Below, one piece after another: positions 22,263 to 33,732 of a stretch of DNA of 64,000 nt (the stretch's first letter is position 1; every line of letters begins with the position of its first letter). A program made the translations under genes and the position numbers. Under the pieces are notes generated by a model, which was given only the letters and a program-made list of their open reading frames with translations, did not search any database and had not been told where the DNA came from. Source of the DNA: Astrocystis sublimbata (taxonomy: Eukaryota; Ascomycota; Sordariomycetes; Xylariales; Xylariaceae); contig JAJNNY010000013.1 in assembly GCA_022453515.1 (NCBI GenBank), positions 558,001-622,000 on the forward strand. The letters are read 5' to 3'.

Positions 22263-25200
22263 GGTGGGCAAGTGAATCCCAAATTTGAGCGCTCCAGATT
22301 GGTCTTCGTAGCGGTTCGCAATCTTGATCGCAAGATGCAGTGTTTGCACATAGCAACGAAGGTGAAGAACATCCTACGCATTACATGCATCAAATACAAA
22401 AACCTGAACTCTGCGCCAGGATCCGAACCCACCAATATCGTCGGCGGTTATGCTTCCGCACGGTTAATCGTCCGTTTTGGGTTATGTGACCCGGACCCGA
22501 CCACGTCACATTATTTCTAAGCGCGCCATATAGAGTGAGTATCCCATTGGGGCTGCTTGAGATACTGACATGTAGAACGGAGCAGGTGAAGCCATAAAAG
22601 GGAGTGAGATAAGCTTATTTCAGTAATCTGTGGTGTCGCGAAACAGCAACTTGGGTCGCACCACTAGCACATCACTACCAGTGGTTCTTGGCCACAATAT
22701 TGACGGTATTCCCAGCTGTCAAGGCAGAATCCAACACTAGCCCACCATGCCCACATTGTTCTGGAAGCCTCAACGCCTAACGGCAACATTTCGGGCCTGA
22801 TGCGCCGAAGTCAATCACGCTATTCAATCCCGAGTACCAGCTGCTTGGGCCCAGGCTTGTGGCTCAAGGTCTAGCTTGCGACCATATCCGGGTCTGTTTA
22901 GCTGTGACTCGGCCCGAAATAACCATGTTGTCCGACGGCCCGGAAGCTGGGCAATCGGCATACCAATCGGCATACCAGGGAGTCATTCCAAATCTCATAC
23001 CCAACTTCAACCAGGCTTCAGCTTTTGGTAATGAATTCCTGTGTGGTGAATCCGATGATCAGTGTGGCAGGGATCGGCCCCGGCAGTGAAACCACCCTTG
23101 CTTAGATTCAGGGTCGGTTCGGTCCGCCATTCTAATTGCCCGTGGTAGCAAATTGATCAGCCCTAGGATTGAAATATCGCGCAGAGACGCTCTTAAAGGC
23201 AGTTGTGTTATGGAACTGAGTGCTGCGACTCCTTGGAAAAGCTGATACGCAAGGACATATCCAACCTAAGTCTATGGCATGTACGGCTAGTTCCTCATAT
23301 CGCTTGATGGCAGTCGCTGTATTGCATCATGGCATTACAACCATATTCATGTCCAGAAGGAGGTAAGTCAGCAAGTTACGATCGTCCGAATCATGCTCCG
23401 GTTGAAGTAAATGTTAGTCATGCCACAAACTCTTGTCAGTCGGTGTCGCCAGCAATCCCTGGGCGCTCCGGCCCGTCACGGTAATGAAACGCATATATAA
23501 AATAGACCCAGACCCATTCTCCCATTTCCCCGATGCCCAAAATATCGCAATGATATAGAGTTAGACTTATGTCAGTTTCACCAACATGGCGAAGCGAATC
23601 CGGGTAAACGACGAAGAAGTTGCCGGCGCCAGAGCGAGGTGCACACTGGCAAGAGCTTTAGCGACCACTTGCCGCAATCGAAACAACGGCCTTGACACGA
23701 TAATCAATATTGATAATAAAGAAGCATCATAGGGCCGCTGATCTGAAAACGAACAAGCAACACAGCCGATCGCCCTATAACTGAGACGGATTGAAAACGC
23801 ACCCTCACCGCGCATCAACAGCTTTTTCTTTCCTGGAGGAGACACACCTTCATGGTGAGCTACTCATTTCGCTTCTTATCTGCTTACTTCTGCTATAGCC
23901 CATTCAACCGACGTACAGTAACCGGGCCGCGCTACAGCAGCACACATAAGCACTAACCATGCGGTACATGAGAAGGATTCTGTACTGCGCAGATACGAGA
24001 GTCGCCGATCGACTTACCCAAGCAAGTACGCCGTATTTAGATAAAAGTCGACAATCTGTGACTGGAATTCTTGCGGTTTACATCCGATTGTCTTCTCATT
24101 ATTTTGAAGCAGCGTCCTGATAATAACCAGTACGCATTTGGTTCCAGCTAATCACATATCGCCCTGGCTCGCCTGGGACTGACGTGGTCTGCAATCTCGC
24201 ATCATTCCTCGAGGTTACTTCATCGGTTGCTTTTGCGACTGTGAAGTATATTCCACTCCACACAATCAGATCATACCACCCGAGGCGATTGGTCACTTTC
24301 GGCTCGTCATCCTTACTGGCGCTAATTAAAGCACGATATTGTGCCGCTTCGTGCGACAAGTTGTCCTGATTGGGTGCGTCACAATTTTCTCTTTGCCAAC
24401 TACTGTTGCTGGTAATAAGTCAGGAATTGCTGAGACTTGCTTGGGTTGACCACTTGTGCTCAGTTTAGTGCGGTCAGAGTATAATCGACTAGTCGGCGCA
24501 AACGCCAAAGTGATCAGCCCTTGTTGATTGCGCACGAGCATAATACCACACACATAAGAGGCAAACACTTGATAGTGCTAATTATAGTCTGGCTGAAAAT
24601 TAATGTTTTGCAAGGCAAAGGGTCGTTGACCACTATCTTGAATTTTCTCTAGCTAAGGCGGCATTTGTTCCGTAATATTATCCATATCACACTAACTCTC
24701 ACGACAAGTTCTCTCAGATGAGTAAGTCAATATGCTCTAGGCGTGTCCATTCGGAGATCACCAGCGTGGCTCTGATGACAGGCGATATTCATGGATTACC
24801 AGTCTTTCGTTTTCCACGCGTTGGCTAGAGAACATAGAGCAAATATAGACTGCCAGACTAATGCAAGACAAAGCCGCTTGACTCGTAGCCATAACACAAT
24901 CAACGTTGACAGCGTTGCAATTTTCTTCCTGCAGTAAGGAACATGAAACACAAGTTGACGTAGGAATATACAGGGTTTGATGGCTATTCGGCCACGTCCC
25001 GGCACTCATCATGCAGGTTCGATGCAGTGGCGGTCACCTATCACATTGCATGTCAGCATCCCAGACAGCCGAGACAGCTAGACCCCAATCCTGGCTCTAA
25101 CAAGGATTCATGAATCCTCCATTATTTGGGGTAGTATAGAGGAGTAGTACGGCATAAGGGCTGAGTCCAAAAGCGAGGTTCGGCGCCTTTCACCGCCAAC

Positions 25201-25562
25201 GTTATCCAATGTTTTCAGCCCTCGGAAAGAGGCGGTCATCCGATGGCAGTCCACGTGATAAGTATAGTGCCGTGGAATATTGTTGTAATGCATTGTTCGA
25301 TAGTCTCCAGTCGTTGCAGAGTATCAGGAGAATTTCTATCGATATGATCTAGATCCAAGAAATTCTAAACGCACATGTGATGCCACCCAAATGCGAACCA
25401 AACTCCAGCTTGCGCACAGTCAATATGCTAGAGAAGATACTTGCCCGCCGTATATACAATGCAAGATGCGATGCTTCCCCATAACTCGGGGTGAATTTTG
25501 TGATGGTGTCTAAAACCGTGTATTCGGGTGTAATCATTATCGTAGAGCGTCTCGTAGCAACA
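22263..25562. other. 3.3 kb without a firm gene; one weak minus-strand candidate
   Basis: No recognisable domain on either strand. The best candidate is a minus-strand frame ending at 24099 and readable back to about 24411 (QDNLSHEAAQYRALI, then RLGWYDLIVWSGIYF). It has scattered aromatic residues and a cysteine but no identifiable start exon or family, so I do not annotate it as a gene. A frame at 24758-25012 (minus) has a hydrophobic stretch but nothing else in its favour. Confidence 0.4.
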
Positions 25563-26759
25563 TCAGGAGGCTTGATCTTTCCGAGCCAGCTGTTCTGGAA
25601 GTGATGCGCAAATGTTGTAGCGCGTCTGGAAGAACTCTGCTGTCTCGCCGCTCCGGCGCTGCATTTCGGTGTCGAACAGGTTCAACATGGCGCCCACTCC
25701 GGGCAGCCTCTCTAACCTGTGAACGGATTGCCTCCACGCTTCTAAATGCCTTGTTCCTGCCAAGGCGTTCAGCTCGCGCAAACGTGTTTCTAGCGCCTCC
25801 AGCACAGCACAATCGGGCTTTGGCGATGGTCCCTGACTCGTGTCCGTCATCAACCCAGACTTCCGCATCCATTCGAGGTATTCGGCTACTACCGAGGAGA
25901 TTCCCGCGATCTCTGCCTGTGTGTTGAATACAACCATGCTGAAGGCAGTGAGTTCTGCGAGTATGTGGTTGGCGTCGTCGGCTCTGTAGCCCCTTCCGCT
26001 GGGCGACGTCGGCGGCGATGATGCAGATGTAGATGATCCATTTACTATTCTGACTTCCCGCAGGCTCGGCATTCTCCCGTGCATGTAGACGCTTTCGCGT
26101 CGAAATGAGGACGGAGTAACACCGAGCCCCGACATGTCGTCTATCCGCCTCGGGTCGTCCATCTGAAACTGGGACGGGTTGTTTGGGACGCCGATATGCG
26201 GGTTTGGTATAAGATTTATAAACTCATTGTCCAAGTTCTCTGGCGACATGGGTAACGAGTGATGCGAAAAGGGGGTCGGCGGTATGCCGTGGACTCCTGC
26301 CGACATGAAAAGGTCCCCTTGTGGCATGGCCTGTGGCATCTGGATGTTAAAAGGCGAGCAATCTGAATAGTCGGCTCCCATCGTCGAGTTTGGCGTTGTC
26401 ATCGACGGGATTCCATCTGTAGCTGTAGGTTTGTTCGTGTTATTGTGTGTTGATATATATGCTTCGGCTTTATCTGTTTCCTCTCGAGTCAGCACTCTCG
26501 GCACGTCCCACCAATTAACCTCTGGTCCAGTAGAGATAGTACCTAATCGCTCTTGTAAGCTCTCGATGGTCTGAGCCAAATCAGCTTTTGTTGGTTTGTG
26601 TGTTGGCACATATATACAAGCCTCGCCGGAGCGCCGGCACTTCTCACAAGAAGGTTGGCCTCCATCGCAGCGTACTTTCCGGTCGCGGCATAGTTTGCAA
26701 GCTATGTGACGAGAGACGTTGTTCATGGTCGTTCTGGGAGCGTAAGGTGACGTAGACAC
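25563..26759 (-). CDS. Zn2Cys6 transcription factor
   Basis: An intronless frame of 398 residues; the ATG at 26726 (residue 12) is an equally good start. The binuclear zinc cluster is complete at C21, C24, C31, C38, C41 and C48 (CKLCRDRKVRCDGG, then CEKCRRSGEAC), with basic residues between the second and third cysteines. A short linker and probable coiled-coil (ADLAQTIESLQERLG) follow, which would mediate dimerisation. The middle is rich in Pro, Ser, Asn and Met, and the C-terminal half is helical. No full fungal-specific transcription factor domain could be recognised. It is nuclear and DNA-binding. About 5 kb separate it from the PKS, so a pathway-specific role is possible but not shown. 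Confidence 0.9.
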   Translation of the reverse strand: MSTSPYAPRTTMNNVSRHIACKLCRDRKVRCDGGQPSCEKCRRSGEACIYVPTHKPTKADLAQTIESLQERLGTISTGPEVNWWDVPRVLTREETDKAEAYISTHNNTNKPTATDGIPSMTTPNSTMGADYSDCSPFNIQMPQAMPQGDLFMSAGVHGIPPTPFSHHSLPMSPENLDNEFINLIPNPHIGVPNNPSQFQMDDPRRIDDMSGLGVTPSSFRRESVYMHGRMPSLREVRIVNGSSTSASSPPTSPSGRGYRADDANHILAELTAFSMVVFNTQAEIAGISSVVAEYLEWMRKSGLMTDTSQGPSPKPDCAVLEALETRLRELNALAGTRHLEAWRQSVHRLERLPGVGAMLNLFDTEMQRRSGETAEFFQTRYNICASLPEQLARKDQAS

Positions 26760-29700
26760 ACACGTACGTATGTGTCTACCTTAGCCAGTCGTTAGCCTAG
26801 CCCTCATGTGAAGCTATACGAATAGTCGGCTATGGTTTCGTGACTTCACGCGTCTCTCCACACATGTGAATCACGCAAAGTAACAGTGAACATGTAAGTT
26901 CCTGTGTCAAAGGTTGTGTGGGTTGGGACCTAGCTCAGGGTATAAAGCAAACGTTACCGCCAAGATTTATGTCCTGGGCTTATTTAGTGGTCTCAAGTCC
27001 AATTAAGCTATTGAGTCTACCTGTGCCGGATCGACCACCAGCCAATGAAACTACCAGCCGATCCTTTGAATTAGGGGGATGGGGTTGGTCTGAGTGCATA
27101 GCTAGGATCTGGACGATTTCTGCTGTGGGGACCATGCTTGGGTGTAGGTTTAGTCATGGACAGTGATGGGAGTAGAGAAGCTATGCTGCTTTTGTGTCCC
27201 AGAAGACTGTTTCTTGCCCGTGCTTCCACGGGGGGTTGTATGTCATTTGTACTGGGTACCGTGGCAATGAAGGGTGCGAGGGCATCTGATCCGAGCGGCT
27301 ACGTGATCGGCAATAAGAGTTCGAGACAAACCCGTTGAACTTAGCATGAACCTCCATGTAGGTAGGACTTCTCGTATCATCGGCTCGTTATCGTCAAGGA
27401 TACGCTGGAAAGCAGATGCCGGGCAGCAGGTCCTCTACATTGGTGGACGAGTCTCTCCCTCCAGTCCCCATATATCTGGCCGATTAGACCTATCATAAAG
27501 CCAAGAGGATTTCTTCTCGCAGACAGAGGTCTGAGCACTTGGTCTTTGGGACATAATAGGATGTGAGCTTTAATTAGACCAGTCTGTTTTACTACAGAGC
27601 GAGTAAGTGACCCAGAGCTTACACCACATACTGGCCCACATGGAGCTAAGGTAATTCAGCTCGCCCAACAAGGCTCACAGCGCCACGGCAACTAGTGCCA
27701 CTAATTCAATCCGCCGTCAGGATCTAGGGTGGCATGACAGCCCGTGAAGGACCCGTGGATGGCATACAACGGTCAAGCTCGACAAGCTGCCAACGTTCAA
27801 GCAAGCGCACATCTAAAGCAAAACGGCGTTGGGGTTCGGTTCGATTCGGGTCGACGATCCCTGGCATAAATAAGCTTAACAAGAGGCCCTTGACCGGCTA
27901 GCGTAGTACCCTACGATTACCTGTCCAACCTCCATAGTCAGAACCTAGTATATTTTTAGTCTGACCATACCGTAAGATGCTATGCCAAGGCCTTGGCCTG
28001 TCCAGCTGCAACGCAGATAAGCGGACTCATTGGAGAGAACACTTTGGTACGCTGTACGATTGGTGCAAAGCAAAATCTTCTCATCAAGAAGTCATCCAAG
28101 ATACATCGTCGTTGATCTCACGGGTCTATGAACTGTGTCCCTCATGCCTCGGAATCAACAATTTTCTGCATATACCGCCCCGTATCAGCACTGCTTAGAA
28201 AACCTTTGCAATGTGTAACCCTGTCACGCCTACGAGTACGAGTATGTTGACTTTCTTTTCCGATGGAACGATGTGTCATCTAGGTTAGACCATATCGATA
28301 CCCCAGCACTAAAAAGTCTAATTCTTCTTGTTCCCCACACAAAGCGTCTCCTTAGGTCAAGCAACAGTTGGATCTGTCAAAATACGCCTCTACTGAAATG
28401 CGGATTTAAATAGAGCCGCTGGAAGGCGTGCACCCCGCGATCCTGCACATATTTTCTCCGATTTCTGCTCCTCATTATTCATCAAATGATGATTTCCCCG
28501 CCCAGGGACAGACAAGGTTACAATATAATGCCCCATTATTCCCATGTAGGTGGATGTACATCTCGTGAGGTACTCACGTCCAATTGGAGGGCCAAGCTTA
28601 AGCCTACCAGGTTCAAGTACCTCTATGGGGATCACGTAATAGAGAACCTAGAAACCGACATGGGCATCAGATTAAGCGTACAATACTCGTACTGACATCT
28701 CGCATGTCAAGGACTCGCGTCATATTCCACTTTGCCAGAGCTCGATCGTACTATGATTTCGGATCATCGGGACTCGGGAACACATGCGATACATTGGTTC
28801 TAACGATGCTCCTTTACGGAGAGGGTCACTGCTCTATATCAGGCGGCGCAGCATCCAAGGTTGGAGAAGATGAAGCAGTCGAGGATCACAAACATCGGCT
28901 CGGCCCGCGAGGAGGAGAGTGACTTGCATATATATCGATTCACCAGCATCTTTCAGCTTCTTCTCTCAGTTTCTTCTTTCAACACATATTGACTCGATCT
29001 GCACAAGGTAGGTAAGTGATCGCTGCTGTTCGCTGGTTCGCTCCGGCGAATGTAGACCGCACTCTGCAGTTTTCATATGCATGGACCAGCCCCATGTCTA
29101 GTGACAATTACATACTTCTTAAAGCAGCCAAGATGCTAGCCATTTCTTCGGTAGCAACTCGTCGAGTATGTGATTCTCCTTCCAAACATGCCCATGAACA
29201 ACCCGGAAAGAGCGCGGCTTGCCGGTCAAGTTGTAAATAAACTCGTCCGCGATAGCAAGGGCGAGTTTAGCCTCTCAGAATTGGAACTCTGACCTGCGCT
29301 AAGCTGCTTAAGGACCCCTGTTTAAGCTTCAGCACGTACAGTACTAATCTTGACGCCAGTCAGCCATCCCCAGACCAACCAGAACAATGATTACTGAGTA
29401 AACCAGAGCAGTAATAGGCGACAGGTAAGCTAGCACAGCGGAAGTGTGAGTGGGTTGCAATTTCAAACTATATTTACATCCCCCGCGATAATAACACGCT
29501 GTCCTAAATGAGTTTAGAACAGTATCGCAGCTGCTCGGCTGGCCTTTGCGACGTGTCGCCTGCCAGACCCATATTGCGGCTGATGTCCAAGACAGAGAAT
29601 AGTACGAGTATTGTGACTTCTAGACCCTGGCATGCCTGAGTGCCATCAGGGGAAAATCATACTTTAACTGTGCAAGGGGGGTTCATGCCCTCGGCTATTA

Positions 29701-32700
29701 TTGTCTCAGGCTACTAATTAATGCTTGAAAACCTGCCCCAGATACATCGTAATTTGTTCCATGGTGATTGTATATGTTGGTCCGAAGGTGCCGGTTGGTA
29801 GGTAGGATGTATGTTCCAAAATTAGGCCAGAAGGCCCGATACTGTGCTGCTGCACTCATCAAGCTGCGTAACTCCCGTCATGTTGCCTGCCGGAGGTATT
29901 TTGGATACCTACCCCTGCCAATGATAGATACCATGCCACGTAGTGGGCCACCAAACAGCATGGCTCCCATATGGCTTTCATAGTAATCATTTCTCCACCC
30001 AACTGGACTACAACATGGACAGTGCACTATCGCATCATTCTCATGGAGGTGTGGTATCAAGAGACATCTCCCGCCTCATTCTAGGTGCCAGTACTAGGAG
30101 CCAGCTTTCTACTCACACCTCTTACACCGCTATACAGATTGAGTGGGATCAGGATGCTAAAATCCCTACTGCGCATCATAGGATCTATTACAATTCTAGC
30201 CGAAATCATCGAATTACAGCTGAGCTGATGAATCTAAATGCAATGAGCAAGACAGCTCTGAAGACGATTACATCATCAACATCTTGGCTCTGATCAGTCC
30301 TCTGCGAAAGTGTCGAGTCATGTCTAACGCTTGAGGTTGTCGGCACGTCTCCGCTTAAGGATCATGCTTACTGTCGAATACCAAACATCAATGGTTTGAA
30401 ACCTGGATGGAGAGGTGATATTTCACTGATCCGCTGAACACAGTTATGCAACAGTGTTAACCCGGAATTTTCCGACAATTAAATTCCCATCACTTTCAAA
30501 TTCCAGCCCATGCCACATGTTCCCGCAACGCAATTGGTGGGGGAATTATTAAGAATGCAACTGTCCAGCGACACGGGAAATTCTGCGATGAGCGCCTGGA
30601 CGCAGTGATTCTTACGGACAATAACATCGGCTGATTGCCGCCTGCGAAGATTCATAGCTGTCCAGAGCCATACCTTCATACGCACCTGATAATCACACTC
30701 ATCGAGTGTTGCTTTATAAGCCTTTCTCTTACATTGACACTGCGTCCGTCATTTCACTGGCATCATTTATATAGTCTTTGAACACCATCAATTATGTGCG
30801 AAGTCAATTGGTACGAATGAACACACACGAGCAGCTACTGCGATCCTAACCCTGGTGAGAACTTCTGAGCGAAGAACAATCTCCCCAAAGCTTCAAAGTC
30901 CTTGAAACGCAATGCACATCCAGCATCGAGAAGTCAGTTGCAGCATTGTTGTCGTTGATCTGGGTGAGATACTAGATGACTTTTACTTTCAGGTCGATTC
31001 CTCAACAGAGATTCTCGAGTATACGAGTCTTCGAAACCAATATGATAAAAATCTCATCAAAAGCTGAACACAAAAAGACAATCACCATATCTGGTGGGTA
31101 GTGTCTGCTTCTCTCTGCAAGGAAACTTCCCTTCCTAGTCTTGCATCCCGATGAACGACCGATATACCTTATTTGCAGGCAGCACTTTGCCCCTGGTGCA
31201 GGAATTGGGCACTCGTGGATTCCATGAGACCAGGCACGGTGAGTGGAATGGGATACTTACCACATTGCAATGAGCCAGAGCGAGCGGATTTTGGTTTCTC
31301 GCACATGATTGTCACGGACATTTCTGTCGACTTTCCGACGGCCACCTCGGTCAATCATTACCAAAACTCTCTGGGCTAGCGAAGTCTACCATCCGTCTTC
31401 GAGGGCTCCAAGGCGCGAAAGCATGGAAAAATCCTTGTGTATCTGTGATTTTGCCCACCCATTATGGCAAATATATTGATGTCTCACTCATGACTTGTCA
31501 GCAGCATCAAACGGTGCTCAACTGACAAGTGAGCACGTTCGGCTGGCGTATTGGCACATCGTTCATTGGAACGCCAGTGCGGGTGTCGGCAGCGGACTGC
31601 ATTCGTGACAGCTGTTGTGCAACCTATTATTATGCGTACAGTCGTGTCACAGCAGCAGCACCGGCACCATGCATAGATGACAGCAGTTTGCAGCTCAGAA
31701 TCCAAAGACACTCCAGCCACCAAGTCAGCTATTACTTAGCTGCCGGTGACGAGCTAATGTAATCGAGGTACTCCGCTTTGCTTGCAACCACGTCGGATTA
31801 CCTCTTCAAGCAGTCTGTCGTTTGACTCGACTCTGTCGATCTGTTTCGACTGGCAAGGAATTACATAAGCGGGATCAGTCGCTCTATATCAACGACTTTC
31901 CTTTGAATGCAGGAGTTTGTTCGTTTAGATCCTTCGGATGACTTGTCAAAAGATTGTTAGTCACACAAGATGCTAGGGATGCTCTCCCTCAAATCAGTCA
32001 CCAGACTCTTCGCAAAACATGCCAAGTACAACCTGCTTCACCCAGGCACTTGTTTGTGCTAAGTGCTATCCAATTGAAAGCGCAAACTGAGAATGAGGCG
32101 ACGAATACAATCTGATGTGACTCTGGGAGGTTACACTGATAGTATCTGAATATGCGATGTCTTTGGAGTTTGGAGAACTGCGTCCCCTATTACCTTAGGC
32201 TAGGGGGCAGATCTGGAATATCTAGCGTTATCGACCAGACTAATGCGCCACTTAACTAACACTTGTTCATGCTGTAGGTACCGACCAGCCGGTAGTACCC
32301 TGCAACGTCTCATTGTCTCGACGTCATGTCCATCGGGATATCCCAGAAGTAAGGGGCTCAATAAGTCAGCATGACCCGTCCACCTTGCAGTGTATGCTGG
32401 TATACAGACATCTATTGCATCTACTGGCCAAAGACCAGTCCAAGGCACACACAAGCGGCCTAGACCAGCTTACTTACTTACCTAGGTACTCTGGCTGGAA
32501 ACACCAGGTAAACGACACGTGAGGAATAAACAGCGTACAATCGGAGCACAAGCAGCAACGCACGGGCGGAAATGGGGTCGGTGATAAGAACTGCCGGCAA
32601 GGGACCCATCGCAAGGGTCGTGGTCCCTCTTGCGACGAAGCCTACCCCGCCCATTCATTGTCGCAATCGCGATGGCGGAATGCACGGTTACTGCCGGCGC

Positions 32701-32868
32701 GAGTTGCCGATCAATGACAACCCGCCGCGCCATCACCAATTCCGTACCCGCTCCCTCACTTACAACTTCACCACCCGAGCCACCTCACCCCGCGCTGCTA
32801 TAGCTATAACTCCCCTTGCGCCGGCCCTTCCTCATCCTCGTCGTGCCATCACCACCAGCAACTTCAGA
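26760..32868. other. 6.1 kb gene-poor stretch
   Basis: Only short frames without recognisable domains. The minus strand at 30479-30590 reads like a cysteine-containing C-terminal exon (NSPTNCVAGTCGMGWNL) after a possible GTGCGT...GCAG intron, but no start exon could be placed. Base composition is ordinary rather than strongly AT-rich, so it does not look like RIP-flattened repeat. The left end serves as promoter of the minus-strand Zn2Cys6 gene. Confidence 0.45.
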
Positions 32869-33732
32869 ATGTCAAAGCACCCTGATTTCAAGACCCTCGA
32901 GGCGTCGCGACCGGACTGGGACACGTCCGCCACCATCCGGTTTACCAAGACGGCCGATCCCAGCTGGTCCGTCGGGTCCGGCGCCAACGCAACCGCGAGC
33001 ACGTCGAAGCAGCACATCGCCATAGATCCGTACGAGGACGGGCGGCCGGCGGTGTTCAACTACAAGCTCCTGATCTCCGCGATAACGCCTCGGCCCATCG
33101 GCTTCATCTCCACGCGGTCCGGCGCAAAGGATGCGGCTGGGGACGCCGAGGAGGTATACAACCTCGCGCCCTTCTCGTACTTCAACGTCGTGAACACAGA
33201 CCCGCCCATCTTCTGCGTGGGCATCTCCTCGGGGCTGGAGAACCCCAAGGACACGCTGCGCCACCTCGCCGCCAACGGCGAGTGCACCGTCAACATCATC
33301 AGCGAGCACTTCATCGAGGCTGCCAACAGCACCAGCATCGATGCGCCCACGGGGTGCTCCGAGTGGCCCATCAGCGGGCTGACGCCCGTGTACGACTGCA
33401 CGACGGTCAAGACACCGCGCGCCAAAGAGGCCGTCTTCAGCGTCGAGTGCAAGGTCGACAGCATCAAGGAGTTCGACAGCCGCGCCAACCCGGGCAAGAA
33501 GTCCGGGTCCGTGGTGCTGCTCGAGGGCACGCGCTTCTGGGCGCGCGAGGACGCCATCAATGAGGAGCGCAATGCTGTCGCTCCCGAGGTCCTGCGCCCG
33601 ATGAGCCGTCTGGGTGGTATCACCTACGGTCGCACGATAGATGTCATCGAGCTGCCGCGGCCCGTGTTCGAGAGGGATCTGGGCATGGAAGCATATAAAG
33701 AGTTGGAGAAGAAGGCGAAGAAGACAGCGTAG
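32869..33732 (+). CDS. flavin reductase-like FMN-binding split-barrel protein
   Basis: The preferred start, ATG at 32869, gives 287 residues. The frame stays open upstream to 32572, and that extension is rich in Arg, Pro and Thr, so it could be a mitochondrial presequence or simply open 5' leader. The core is the flavin-reductase-like domain: FNYKLLISAITPRPIGFIST, then YNLAPFSYFNVVNTDPPIFCVG and CTVNIISEHFIEAAN, the FMN-contacting segments of the DIM6/NTAB family. A conserved EAVFSVECKV strand and a C-terminal MSRLGGITYGR follow. Such proteins bind FMN and reduce it or use it with NAD(P)H. The physiological substrate is unknown. The last residues are lysine-rich (ELEKKAKKTA). No neighbouring gene suggests a pathway. 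Confidence 0.85.
   Translation: MSKHPDFKTLEASRPDWDTSATIRFTKTADPSWSVGSGANATASTSKQHIAIDPYEDGRPAVFNYKLLISAITPRPIGFISTRSGAKDAAGDAEEVYNLAPFSYFNVVNTDPPIFCVGISSGLENPKDTLRHLAANGECTVNIISEHFIEAANSTSIDAPTGCSEWPISGLTPVYDCTTVKTPRAKEAVFSVECKVDSIKEFDSRANPGKKSGSVVLLEGTRFWAREDAINEERNAVAPEVLRPMSRLGGITYGRTIDVIELPRPVFERDLGMEAYKELEKKAKKTA

Noticed and set aside
22408..22430. Possible tRNA B-box-like motif on the minus strand
   Set aside because: One key position disagrees with the B box and no acceptor stem or anticodon arm could be drawn.
27326..27350. Stretch resembling the 5' end of 28S rRNA (ACCCGTTGAACTTAGCAT)
   Set aside because: Only about a dozen bases match and neither flank fits rRNA, so it is probably chance.
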